Positions 51,622 to 59,610 of a DNA stretch of 64,000 bases are shown here, one piece after another. The notes beneath the pieces were generated by a model. That model had not been told where the DNA came from. It saw only the letters and a program-made list of their open reading frames with translations, and did no database searches. This stretch comes from Bacteroidales bacterium M7 (GTDB taxonomy: Bacteria; Bacteroidota; Bacteroidia; Bacteroidales; Muribaculaceae). Position numbers and translations under genes: made by a program. The stretch spans positions 62,001-126,000 of the forward strand of contig LUJR01000011.1 in NCBI GenBank assembly GCA_001689515.1, written 5' to 3'. Every line of letters begins with the position of its first letter. Within the stretch, counting starts at the first letter, position 1.

Positions 51622-51738
51622 GGCGCGGCATAGCCGCGGCGGGAGTAGTAGCCACATGCAAGCAAGCCATCAGGCTTGCGCAGCTTGTGGTCGAAGTCCA
51701 CCCCATCATCGTCCGGCGGCGTTAGCTGCCGGGGCTAA
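51622..51738. repeat. AAGCAAG repeat family, first copy
   Basis: About 117 bp, starting CGCGGCATAGCCGCGGCGGG and ending with CTGCCGGGGCT. It is about 85 percent identical to 58642-58752. A third, inverted partial copy lies at 58808-58851. It is AT-poor and hairpin-rich, and codes for nothing recognisable. Confidence 0.75.
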
Positions 51739-51768
51739 TCGCATTTCCTTACTATAGAGGAAAACGCA

Positions 51769-51799
51769 GCGCATCCCTGCCGTCACGGCAGGGATGCGC
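51769..51799 (-). terminator. Terminator of the first LRR gene
   Basis: A perfect 14-bp stem (51769-51782 with 51786-51799) and a 3-nt loop, about 80 bp after the stop at 51877. On the minus strand it is followed by GCGTTTTC. Confidence 0.7.
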
Positions 51800-51876
51800 C
51801 TTCCACATTAGTCTCGGTCACGTTTGCCGAGATTTCTATAACATCTACTACTGCTTATAGCTTATTGAGAGGATTT

Positions 51877-54129
51877 TTACTTGAGCATAAATTTCTCAGC
51901 AAGACAGCTTTTGCCGTCCACTGCTTGGATTATATATAGCCCGGGGAGGAGGGTGGAGAGGTCGACTGACGAGCCGCTCCCCTCCATCACCTGTGAGCCG
52001 CTGGCATCAAAGATGCGATATGTCGGAGTCATGGCTGAGCCTGACAGCAGCATCTCCCTGCCATTGATGCTGAGCGAGATGGTCTGGTCAGCCGCGTTGA
52101 TGTCGCTGATAGAGGAGTTTTCAAATGCCTCTATCGGATACAGTGTCTCCATCTTCTCGCCGTTGACTGTATAAGCCACTCGGATGGTGTTGACATCGCG
52201 GTATTTGAGTTTGGGTTTCACTACACCGTCGGCATCAGGTGCTGTGACGTTTTCATCGTTAAATGCCACGGTGTTGATTGTAACGCCTGATTTGATGGGT
52301 CTGACTGTGACGGAAATGTTATTGCTGGGGGTAAGTCTTACGGCGGAAATGCTGTAGATCTCGACCACGCTTGAACCTTTCTTTGCTGCTTTGTCGTAGT
52401 TGGCGGAGGAAAGTCCAGGCACATAGTACGTCGCGTCAGCCACCTCGTAGCCCGGGAGCGGCTTGTATGCTTCGCAATAGAATATGGGTGTGACCTGCGC
52501 ACCGTCGGTGCCGCCGTAGAGATATTTCAGGGGGCAGCTGTTGTAGCTCCACCAATACTTCTGCTGATTGGTGGTCTTGACGTAGGTCTTAGGCGAATAT
52601 TTGCCCACGCCGCTATACATCACTACCGGATCATACATCCTGGAAAATGTCTTTATCACCACCTTTTCCAAGGGTACGCCTGGACCTATGCTGGGAAAAT
52701 ACTCGTCGTCAGCATAGTTGGAAAAGACCGTAGCATCGGGAAACTTTATGGTCTTGAGTTTCGGGGCATTGCTGACAAATTCAGGACAAATATGTACTCC
52801 GTCAAAGTTCTTGTCAAGAGTGACGGCTGAGAAGTCAATCTGTGCCAGCTCCTTGCTGTCTGAGAACATCTCTTTGGCAACTTCGGCATCCTCCATGCCT
52901 GACTTGTCAAATGCAACCTTGGTAAAGCCGGTGTTGGCAAACACCGAGTCTGCAGCAACGTACCACGTGGAGAACGAGATGGGGAAGGAGGTCAGCGATG
53001 TGCAGTCCTTGAATGCCGCATTGCCCATATCGTTGGGGAGTCCGTTGGGAAATTTGACCGTCTTGAGGGCGGTGCATCCCAGAGCAAACCAGCTGGGTAT
53101 GGTAGCGTCCTTACGGTTGACGGTAATGCTGGTCAGCTGCTTGCAGTAGGCGAAAATATGAGAAGGTGAAGATCCGTTCCATCCCTTCGGCAGCGTGACC
53201 GATGTGAGGGCTGATCTGGAGAATGCTTCCTGACCGATGTATTCAAGACCGTCAGGAAGAGAGATTTGGGTGATGGATGATTTGTAAAATGAATAATCGC
53301 CGATGTCGCGGAGCGATGATGGCAGTGTGAGTGATTTGAGATGCTTGGTGTTGGCAAAGGCATAGTCGGAGATACGGTCTATGGGGTCTGTTATCTCCAC
53401 GTTTTGAATGGTGCGTGCCGGTGGATACGCTATCAGGCAGTAGTCGTCGCGTATCAGAGCTCCGCCGTTGATGTGATAGTCATCATTGCCTTGAGCCACG
53501 ATGATTTTCGCCAACTTCTTCATCTCGTGGATACCTGCATCTTCGGAAATGTTGTGGGTCACTGCCGGGATGGTCATCGTCTCGGCTGTAGTGTTGCCGT
53601 TGAAGCATCCTGCCATGAAATGAACCACTTTACTGGAAATGTTGAGGTCGCCGCTGGAAAGCTCTATAGCCTGCGGAACACGGTAGAGAAACCGCATGTC
53701 TTTGCTGGCGAGAATTCCGGCACCTGTAGCTGCAAATTTCGGGTTGCCCGAAGCGACTTTGAATGTTGTGAGCTTTGGGCAGTTCTGGAAATTGCTGACA
53801 CCGTTGGGGGTATCAACAAAAGATGGAGTAGGGTTGCCACCCTCAGCCTTGCCGATGACCTTTATGGTGGCAGGGATGGTTATCTCGGTCACCTCGGTGA
53901 GGTCGTTGAGCGCACCTGACGCGATGGCGTTGACGGTATATGTCACACCGTCGGTGTGGGTGTAGGTGGACGGGATGGTCAGTTTGCCCGAAGTGGGCTG
54001 GTTGCCGCTCCATCCTGTGAGCTTGCACGTCTTGTAGGTTGCGTGAAACGAGCCGTACTTCCACGTTATAGCATGTACTGGCATCGAAGCCGCGACTATA
54101 ACCATCGAAAAAAGAAGTTTCTTATACAT
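51877..54129 (-). CDS. BspA-like leucine-rich-repeat surface protein with T9SS-like sorting domain
   Basis: A 750-residue exported protein. The signal peptide is 1-20. The mature protein opens ITWKYGSFHATYKTCKLTGW, a sequence shared with the neighbouring paralog. Then come many LRR_5 (BspA) repeats, visible as runs like ITIPATIKVIG, LTLPSSLRDIGDYSFYKSSI and ISLPDGLEYIGQEAFSRS. The C-terminal 75 residues (SSISDINAADQTISLSI, then YRIFDASGSQVMEGSG and GLYIIQAVDG) are a type A T9SS-type sorting domain. BspA proteins bind fibronectin or other surfaces in Tannerella; the partner here is unknown. It follows the paralog at 54285 with a palindromic repeat between them. Confidence 0.88.
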   Translation of the reverse strand: MYKKLLFSMVIVAASMPVHAITWKYGSFHATYKTCKLTGWSGNQPTSGKLTIPSTYTHTDGVTYTVNAIASGALNDLTEVTEITIPATIKVIGKAEGGNPTPSFVDTPNGVSNFQNCPKLTTFKVASGNPKFAATGAGILASKDMRFLYRVPQAIELSSGDLNISSKVVHFMAGCFNGNTTAETMTIPAVTHNISEDAGIHEMKKLAKIIVAQGNDDYHINGGALIRDDYCLIAYPPARTIQNVEITDPIDRISDYAFANTKHLKSLTLPSSLRDIGDYSFYKSSITQISLPDGLEYIGQEAFSRSALTSVTLPKGWNGSSPSHIFAYCKQLTSITVNRKDATIPSWFALGCTALKTVKFPNGLPNDMGNAAFKDCTSLTSFPISFSTWYVAADSVFANTGFTKVAFDKSGMEDAEVAKEMFSDSKELAQIDFSAVTLDKNFDGVHICPEFVSNAPKLKTIKFPDATVFSNYADDEYFPSIGPGVPLEKVVIKTFSRMYDPVVMYSGVGKYSPKTYVKTTNQQKYWWSYNSCPLKYLYGGTDGAQVTPIFYCEAYKPLPGYEVADATYYVPGLSSANYDKAAKKGSSVVEIYSISAVRLTPSNNISVTVRPIKSGVTINTVAFNDENVTAPDADGVVKPKLKYRDVNTIRVAYTVNGEKMETLYPIEAFENSSISDINAADQTISLSINGREMLLSGSAMTPTYRIFDASGSQVMEGSGSSVDLSTLLPGLYIIQAVDGKSCLAEKFMLK

Positions 54130-54152
54130 ATAATAATCGTTTTTTGCTTATT

Positions 54153-54229
54153 GTAGGGACGCGGCGTGCCGCGTCATCAAACGCAATACACCTTGTCTGG
54201 TATGATGACGCGGCACGCCGCGTCCCTAC
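54153..54229. repeat. Palindromic repeat of the GACGCGGC subtype between the LRR genes
   Basis: Hairpins at 54153-54179 and 54203-54229 have stem GACGCGGC/GCCGCGTC. They share the outer TAGGGAC...GTCCCTA frame with the GACATGCC subtype but differ in every position of the inner stem, keeping it paired. A further half-copy, GGTATGTCCCTACA, lies at 54265-54279. Confidence 0.87.
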
Positions 54230-54284
54230 GTTCATGTGATTACCACGTTATGTTAACAACATTATGGTATGTCCCTACATATTG

Positions 54285-56549
54285 TCAGATATGGAATTTG
54301 TCAGTAATCTGGTTGCCGCTGTCGGTTGCACGGATGATGTACGTGCCTGATGCAAGGGATGACAGGTCAATGACAGATCCAGTGCCACGGAGCACCTCAG
54401 CTCCGTTGACATTTATTACGCTGAAAGCCGCATTGGCTGTCGAGCCTGATATATACATTGTGTTGCCATCAATAATGAGCGACATGGATGCCTGGGCGGC
54501 GGCGATATCGCCGATAGCGGAGTTCTCAAGCTCGGCTATGGTGTAGCGGGTCTTCATCTCCTCACCGTTGATGGTGTAGACGAGCATGATCCACTTGATG
54601 TCATCATGGTTGATGGGTGTGACGATGTCGTTGCCGGTGACTGACATGTGCGCGCTTTCGCCCTTCTGGTCGCATATGTCATAGCTCAGGAGCTTGAACG
54701 TGGGGTTTTCAGATGTCAGATACAGGTAGAGTGCATCTTTATTGACTCCCGAAGGCGAAGGCTTGCGCTCGCTGCGGATGGAGAACATCTCGCGGACTGT
54801 GCATCCCTCCTCGGCAGCCTCGCTGTAGTTGGCAGCGCATCGTCCGGGAACGTAATAAGTAGCATCCTTGGCTACATAGTCTTCAGCGGGATTGATTGCA
54901 TCGCAGTAGAATATCGGGGCTACCTTGGCGCCGTTGGCGCCAGTGTACAGATAGCGGAGTGGCCAGCTGCCGTCAATCCACGAATCGATGCCCGTGTCGG
55001 TGGTTTTGACATAGGTCTCGGGGGTGTATGTATTCCCCCCGTAGTAGTGTACTATGCCATCAGGGATAGCTGGCCAGATGTAGAAATTGCCTATGACCAG
55101 TTTGGCAAGCGGCACACTGGGTCCTATGTTGGGAGAGGAGTTGCGGTGGGAGAAATTGGTCACTCTCGGCAGCCTGATTTCTGTCAGGAGAGGACAGTAG
55201 CTTATCATCTGAGGGCTGAACCAGTAGTCATGGTCCTCGTTGTCAAGGCCTATCGCCGACATATCAATGAGCCTGAGATTCTTGCAGTTGGCAAACAGAG
55301 CATCGCCCGTGCTGTAATCAACGGCATTGGCATTGTCAAAAACCACTTTTTCAAAACCGGTGTTGACAAAAATACTGTCACCAAGCATATCAATTGTTGC
55401 CGAGAACGGGAATGATGTCAGAGAGGGACAGTTTTTAAATGCGGCATCCCTGATTTCTCCAGGCGTGTGTGTGAATGACACTGATTCAAGTTTCGGACAG
55501 TCACGGGCGAATCCCTGGGAGATGTGTGCGCCCTCTGACTTTATTGTGATGCTTTTGAGCTGAGGACATGACGCGAATGTGTACACATGGTCAGCTTCTC
55601 TGATCGTGCACCCTGAGGGGATGGTGGCTGTGAGCAGATTTGAGCTGAAAAACACCTTCTTGCCCATTTTGGCGAGCGATTGAGGCAGATTGACAGTTGT
55701 CATCGACGAACCGGCAAACGCGCCGTCGGCTATGCGTGTGATAGTTTCGGGAAGTGTGATGGTCTTGGCATATTGGGTGTTGGCAAAAGCGTTTTCGCCT
55801 ATTGTCTCGGGGCTGGATGTTATTTCAATGTTTTTGGTGGTGCGTGCAGGTGGGTATGCTACGATTTTTTTTAATCCTTTGTCTATGAGCATCCCGTCTT
55901 TCACGGCGTAATATTGGTTGCCTGATGCGACCTTGATAGTGGTGAGCTTTGGCATTTCGTGAAATCCGGCATCGGATGAGATGCGGAAGGTCGGCTGTGA
56001 GATGGTCAGATTGGATATGGAGGTGTTGCCGCTGAATGTGCCATCTGTGATGGTTTCGATTTTGTCGGGCAGCGTCAATTTTCCGCTTGATGCCGTCACG
56101 GCGGCAGGTACCCGATACAGCACTGTCTGATCTTTATTTACAAGCAGTCCATTGTCGGTGGCAGTGAAATACTTGTTCTGGCTGTAGACCTTGAAGGTGG
56201 CGAGCTTCGGACAGTTGCTGAAGTTCTCCGTGCCGTAATAATTGGTCTCCAGTCCTCCGGAACTGTTGATTTTGCCGATGTAGCGGATGGTGGAGGGGAT
56301 GGTGATTTGTGTGACTTCGGTGAGGTTGTCAAGGGCATTGGAGGCGATGGCGTTGACGGTATATGTCACGCCGTCGGTGTGGGTGTAGGTCGAAGGGACA
56401 GTCAGTTTGCCCGATGTGGGCTGGTTGCCGCCCCAGCCAGTAAGCTTGCACGTCTTGTAGGTTGCATGAAAAGAGCCGTACTTCCACGTGATGGCTTGAG
56501 AAGATGTCACTGCTGCCAAAGCAGCGACGGAGAGTAGAAATTTAAGCAT
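54285..56549 (-). CDS. BspA-like leucine-rich-repeat surface protein, second paralog
   Basis: A 754-residue exported protein with signal peptide 1-19. Residues about 19-70 are almost identical to the first paralog (ITWKYGSFHATYKTCKLTGW, then GNQPTSGKLT and GVTYTVNAIAS), whereas the rest has diverged. BspA-type LRR units are visible as ITIPSTIRYIGK, LTLPDKIETITDGTFSGNTS, ITLPETITRIADGAFAGSSM and VNLPQSLAKMGKKVF. The C-terminus, SLIIDGNTMYISGSTAN to GTYIIRATDSG, is a type A T9SS-like domain, but it ends QITDKFHI and lacks a final basic residue. The two genes are a tandem duplication and probably encode adhesins. Confidence 0.88.
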   Translation of the reverse strand: MLKFLLSVAALAAVTSSQAITWKYGSFHATYKTCKLTGWGGNQPTSGKLTVPSTYTHTDGVTYTVNAIASNALDNLTEVTQITIPSTIRYIGKINSSGGLETNYYGTENFSNCPKLATFKVYSQNKYFTATDNGLLVNKDQTVLYRVPAAVTASSGKLTLPDKIETITDGTFSGNTSISNLTISQPTFRISSDAGFHEMPKLTTIKVASGNQYYAVKDGMLIDKGLKKIVAYPPARTTKNIEITSSPETIGENAFANTQYAKTITLPETITRIADGAFAGSSMTTVNLPQSLAKMGKKVFFSSNLLTATIPSGCTIREADHVYTFASCPQLKSITIKSEGAHISQGFARDCPKLESVSFTHTPGEIRDAAFKNCPSLTSFPFSATIDMLGDSIFVNTGFEKVVFDNANAVDYSTGDALFANCKNLRLIDMSAIGLDNEDHDYWFSPQMISYCPLLTEIRLPRVTNFSHRNSSPNIGPSVPLAKLVIGNFYIWPAIPDGIVHYYGGNTYTPETYVKTTDTGIDSWIDGSWPLRYLYTGANGAKVAPIFYCDAINPAEDYVAKDATYYVPGRCAANYSEAAEEGCTVREMFSIRSERKPSPSGVNKDALYLYLTSENPTFKLLSYDICDQKGESAHMSVTGNDIVTPINHDDIKWIMLVYTINGEEMKTRYTIAELENSAIGDIAAAQASMSLIIDGNTMYISGSTANAAFSVINVNGAEVLRGTGSVIDLSSLASGTYIIRATDSGNQITDKFHI

Positions 56550-56756
56550 AGAAGGAATGAATCTGTGATGTAATTGTAGTTAAGAGTTTTTATGAGAGTG
56601 TGATGCAATATCGGCGCGAAGATACGTCAATATTTCCACATGTATATATGATGTAGAGAGTCAAACTACAGCTGTAGACCCATTATATACCTCATTTGCT
56701 GAGGTTTGTGGCTATATGTGAGGCTGATATGATATGGTGTGGCAGTGAAAATATAC

Positions 56757-56790
56757 GGTCTACTATAGGTCTACAATGGGTCTACAGCTG
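56757..56790 (+). promoter_or_regulatory. Triple GGTCTAC operator-like repeat
   Basis: Three copies of GGTCTAC begin at 56757, 56768 and 56779, exactly 11 bp apart and so on the same face of the helix. The last is part of AATGGGTCTACAGCTG, whose exact inverse lies at 56669-56684. The block ends 32 bp before the -7 box. Confidence 0.6.
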
Positions 56791-56821
56791 CAAAAAGGCT
56801 CGCCGTGGACTGGTTTTTCCG

Positions 56822-56829
56822 TATCTTTG
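56822..56829 (+). promoter_or_regulatory. -7 box for the TPR-HTH gene
   Basis: TATCTTTG. It lies downstream of the in-frame ATG at 56776, so the ATG at 56878 is taken as the start. No standard -33, consistent with a need for an activator at the GGTCTAC repeats. Confidence 0.55.
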
Positions 56830-56877
56830 TATCATGGTAGTCCCATAGTCGGGGCTGATAATTCCTGTCTACAGATT

Positions 56878-58581
56878 ATGTCACGCATCATCGTTATCCT
56901 TACAGTAGTAATCTCTATCATTGGCTGTGGATGCTCGCGTCCTGACGGCAAACTTTGGCCTTTTGGCTGGTCTAAGATTGACGCGCCGTTTGACTCGGTC
57001 ACTCTGGCACTGGAGTGGAAGTATGTCAACAAGGCTCCCTTGGATTCGCTGATTCCGCTGTCACGTCGACTCCGTCAGCTTGCCGACGAGGATCCGGCAT
57101 CTAATGTCAAGGATGTCAGAGCTCGCTATTGGGAGGCGCGCATGAAGATAAAGGCAGGTGACTATGAGGAGGCTCTGAACGGATTTGCAGAAGCAGCTGC
57201 GCTGTGTGACTCGGCACGCTATCCCTACGACATGAAGCGCATCCGCTGGAATATGGATCTTGAAGATCATCCGCTGACGGCGCAGTGGTATCAGACACGG
57301 CTTGACGATGCGAAGTTCTATGAGCGTGAGGGTGACCTCATGCTGTGCGGTGCTTCATATATAGAGGTGGGAAGCATGATGGAAAATCTCGGCAGCCTTG
57401 ATTATGCTCTCATGTACTACGACAAGGCTGATTCGATACTGACTCTCGGCGGATTCATGAACAATGTCCGTTATAATCGCGTCAACCGTGCACTGGTGGA
57501 TATAAGAGTGCGCCATGACACCGTGGCAGGGGAGAAGATACTGCGCGAACTGGCTGATGACCCGCATATCCAGACCACTGGTGATGTATACGATATAATT
57601 CTCGGTGACCTGTATTCCTTGTGTGGCGATACACTCGCTCTTCGCAAGGCTTACAATATGGTCAGGAATCAGCCCTCGCAGCGCTATGTGCAGTCCATGT
57701 ACGAGTCTTTCCTGTCGGAGGAGGCTCTCAAACGCGGTGACATCGATTCCGCCCGTTATTACTCTGATCTCGGCATAGCACATCTTGCCGAGATAATAGG
57801 AGCCATGGAGACTGATGCCCTTAATGTAGCGGAATATAACTACAAGACCAGAGCTAAGCTGATGGCTGCAACGGGTCGGACGGACAGCGCATACCACTAT
57901 CTGCTGCTCGGCAATCAGAGCCATGATTCCCTCTGCGTAAAGGAGAGGACGCAAAAGATACTTGACATGGAGACAATGAGCCAGATAGGTGAGATGGAGC
58001 TGACACTGGAACATGCCCAAAACCGTCAGACATTGCTGATGGCTATCGGTATACTTGTTGCCATCTTTATCGGCATGCTTGTCGCAGCGTATTTCTATCG
58101 CAGGATGCAGATGCAGAAAGTTGCGCGTATGAAGGCATCGCTGGAGCTTGAACAGTCACAGCGTCGTGTCGTGGCTATGCAGTTGGGCATCGAGGAGAAG
58201 GACAATCTGCTGTCATCAGTGAGCCGTGAGACGGCTAATATGATGGCAAAAGGTGAAATATCCCACAAGGCTGGCAGCCGCATCGAGAGTTCCATCAAGA
58301 CCCACATAGGGTCGCAGGGCGAACGCGAGAACTTCGTGGAGACATTTGCCACCCTTCATCCTGACTTTGCCGAGCGTCTCAAGGCTGACTATCCTACGCT
58401 GACCGATGCCGATGTGCGCCTCGCCTCGTTCATAGCCCTCGGACTTGAAAACAAACACATAGCCCGCATCATGTCCATACGCCCCGAGTCGGTCAAGCAG
58501 GCGCGCTGGCGTCTGCGTCAGCGCATGGGACTGACAGCTGATACCTCGCTCGATGCCGCCGTCGCCCGCTACGTCAATTGA
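56878..58581 (+). CDS. TPR-membrane-HTH regulator (lipoprotein-type N-terminus)
   Basis: A 567-residue protein typical of Bacteroidetes one-component membrane regulators. The N-terminus MSRIIVILTVVISIIGCGC is a lipoprotein-like signal. Periplasmic TPR repeats occupy about 40-385 (YEEALNGFAEAAALCDSARY, DYALMYYDKADSILTLGGF, DSARYYSDLGIAHLAEIIG). One membrane helix, LLMAIGILVAIFIGMLVAAY, spans about 382-401. A cytoplasmic coiled coil follows, then a C-terminal LuxR-like helix-turn-helix (about 497-545: LTDADVRLASFIALGLENKH, then SIRPESVKQARWRLRQRM). It probably senses an envelope signal through the TPR part and acts on DNA or another factor. Its own upstream region carries an operator-like repeat. 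Confidence 0.8.
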   Translation: MSRIIVILTVVISIIGCGCSRPDGKLWPFGWSKIDAPFDSVTLALEWKYVNKAPLDSLIPLSRRLRQLADEDPASNVKDVRARYWEARMKIKAGDYEEALNGFAEAAALCDSARYPYDMKRIRWNMDLEDHPLTAQWYQTRLDDAKFYEREGDLMLCGASYIEVGSMMENLGSLDYALMYYDKADSILTLGGFMNNVRYNRVNRALVDIRVRHDTVAGEKILRELADDPHIQTTGDVYDIILGDLYSLCGDTLALRKAYNMVRNQPSQRYVQSMYESFLSEEALKRGDIDSARYYSDLGIAHLAEIIGAMETDALNVAEYNYKTRAKLMAATGRTDSAYHYLLLGNQSHDSLCVKERTQKILDMETMSQIGEMELTLEHAQNRQTLLMAIGILVAIFIGMLVAAYFYRRMQMQKVARMKASLELEQSQRRVVAMQLGIEEKDNLLSSVSRETANMMAKGEISHKAGSRIESSIKTHIGSQGERENFVETFATLHPDFAERLKADYPTLTDADVRLASFIALGLENKHIARIMSIRPESVKQARWRLRQRMGLTADTSLDAAVARYVN

Positions 58582-58918
58582 CAATGCTCCTGAAGGTATT
58601 GCAGACCTCAAAATGCTCAATGTGCACGTGCCATGGGATGACGCGGCATAGCCGCGGCGGGAGTAATAGCCACATGCAAGCAAGTCGTCAGACTTGTGAA
58701 GCTTGTGGTCTAAATGCTCCACCATATGCCGGCGGCGTCAGCTGCCGGGGCTGATGCATGCGATTGCCCCGGCAGCTACACCGCCGGATTTCCATTACAT
58801 CCGTTTTCCACAAGCTGCGCAAGCCTGACGACTTGCTTGCATGTGGCTACTGTTCCCCTCGGGGCTAACACCCCGAGCTTAAGTGAACAACTTTGTGTTG
58901 CGACCTTGCCATTGCTGT
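58582..58918. other. 337-bp gap filled by a large palindrome
   Basis: It holds the AAGCAAG repeat pair (58642-58851), which forms a 190-bp imperfect palindrome. Near its left end a stretch like the flanks of the other repeats (TTGCAGACCTCAAAA, 58599-58613) is seen. No gene. Confidence 0.7.
58642..58851. repeat. AAGCAAG repeat pair forming a large palindrome
   Basis: The left copy (58642-58752) matches 51622-51738. The right part (58808-58851) is an inverted 44-bp copy of its ACATGCAAGCAAG region. CCGGCGGCGTCAGCTGCCGG (58729-58748) also pairs with CCGGCAGCTACACCGCCGG (58768-58786). Confidence 0.75.
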
Positions 58919-59359
58919 TCAGTGGGGTTCTCCAGCATCTTCCGCTTTTTCCGTCATGCGCAAATGCAGCATCTGATGATGGGCGGATACGGCGCGGTGG
59001 TCATTGAGTGTGGTGCTCATCGAAGGCTGCGATGTATCAGGCGTGCGCGTATAGATAGGCTGTTTCTTCGCCTCACGACGGCGAGATGCTGCCATACATG
59101 CTCGCCGTGACCGCTCCATTGCCTCGTCGAGCTGAGGCTTGAGTATCGCGAACACCACTTTCTCCATGTCGTTGAGCACATTGGACACATCACCGCCATA
59201 AAGGTATATATCCACATAGCGCATCATCCGCTCGGTGTCTACTGCTTTGCTCGCATAAGTGACGGACTTCACCACGTCACATAAATATCGGTAAAATTTC
59301 TGCGAGACCGGTCGGTTCCATTTTTCCCGACGGGCCCCCTTGATGCGTGTTCTCTTCAT
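58919..59359 (-). CDS. Small basic hypothetical protein
   Basis: A 146-residue protein with no named family I can be certain of. The first half is helical and basic (MKRTRIKGARREKW, then VSQKFYRYLCDVVKSVTYAS). A helix, VDTERMMRYVDIYLYGGDVS, is followed by FAILKPQLDEAMERSRRACM. The KPQLD-x-RSRRA stretch is reminiscent of the DUF6291 family of phage-associated replication proteins. The last 45 residues look disordered. It is preceded by a -7 box within a palindrome (59369-59395). A gene is likely because of the promoter and codon use, but function is unknown. Confidence 0.5.
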   Translation of the reverse strand: MKRTRIKGARREKWNRPVSQKFYRYLCDVVKSVTYASKAVDTERMMRYVDIYLYGGDVSNVLNDMEKVVFAILKPQLDEAMERSRRACMAASRRREAKKQPIYTRTPDTSQPSMSTTLNDHRAVSAHHQMLHLRMTEKAEDAGEPH

Positions 59360-59368
59360 ATCATCAGA

Positions 59369-59395
59369 TAATTTTGTGATTATGTCACAAAATTA
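59369..59395. promoter_or_regulatory. CRP/FNR-like palindrome overlapping a -7 box
   Basis: TAATTTTGTGA (59369-59379), five bases, TCACAAAATTA (59385-59395), a perfect 11-bp inverted repeat. On the minus strand it includes TAATTTTG (59388-59395), the -7 box of the small hypothetical gene. TGTGA-N5-TCACA resembles CRP/FNR-family operators. Confidence 0.6.
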
Positions 59396-59459
59396 CCGTC
59401 ACCCCATCGCCCAAATCATGCGAAAACATCAGTTTTATCCGCAACAAATGTTACCCCCG

Positions 59460-59542
59460 TGTAGGGACATGCCGTGGCATGTCCGCCCTCATACGCAATA
59501 TAACCGCCGGGGGATGCGGACATGCCATGGCATGTCCCTACA
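59460..59542. repeat. Palindromic intergenic repeat, copy at 59.5 kb
   Basis: Hairpins at 59460-59486 (loop GT) and 59516-59542 (loop AT) face each other, with TAGGGAC frames outside. It lies between the small hypothetical gene and the OmpA terminator. Confidence 0.86.
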
Positions 59543-59545
59543 GAA

Positions 59546-59581
59546 CAAAACCGGGTCTGAAACGTGATATTTCAGACCCGG
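59546..59581 (-). terminator. Terminator of the OmpA-family gene
   Basis: A perfect 12-bp stem (59551-59562 with 59570-59581) and a 7-nt loop, followed on the minus strand by TTTTG. It lies 30 bp after the stop at 59611. Confidence 0.8.
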
Positions 59582-59610
59582 CTGGGGATATCGGTTATGT
59601 TTTTTGAGAG

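Larger units (their letters stand above)
50966..51876. other. 911-bp gap made of hairpins and repeats, no gene
   Basis: From left to right: a hairpin at 50999-51029, a palindromic repeat pair (51081-51155), an inverted repeat AGGGGTCATGCAAGC/GCTTGCGTGACCCCT (51258-51295), a single palindromic hairpin (51468-51494), a member of the AAGCAAG repeat family (51622-51738) and the terminator of the LRR gene (51769-51799). Frames here have unnatural composition. Confidence 0.7.
56550..56877. other. 328-bp divergent regulatory region
   Basis: Between the LRR gene (leftward) and the TPR-HTH gene (rightward). It contains a 16-bp perfect inverted repeat (56669-56684 with 56775-56790), three direct copies of GGTCTAC at 56757, 56768 and 56779, and a -7 box at 56822-56829. 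Confidence 0.65.

Noticed and set aside
51284..51725. Two plus-strand frames of 96 and 113 codons
   Set aside because: They run through hairpins and the AAGCAAG repeat. The translation changes character at each repeat border.
59340..59567. 75-codon plus-strand frame across the CRP-like palindrome
   Set aside because: It is read through the palindrome and the 59.5-kb hairpins; no known domain.
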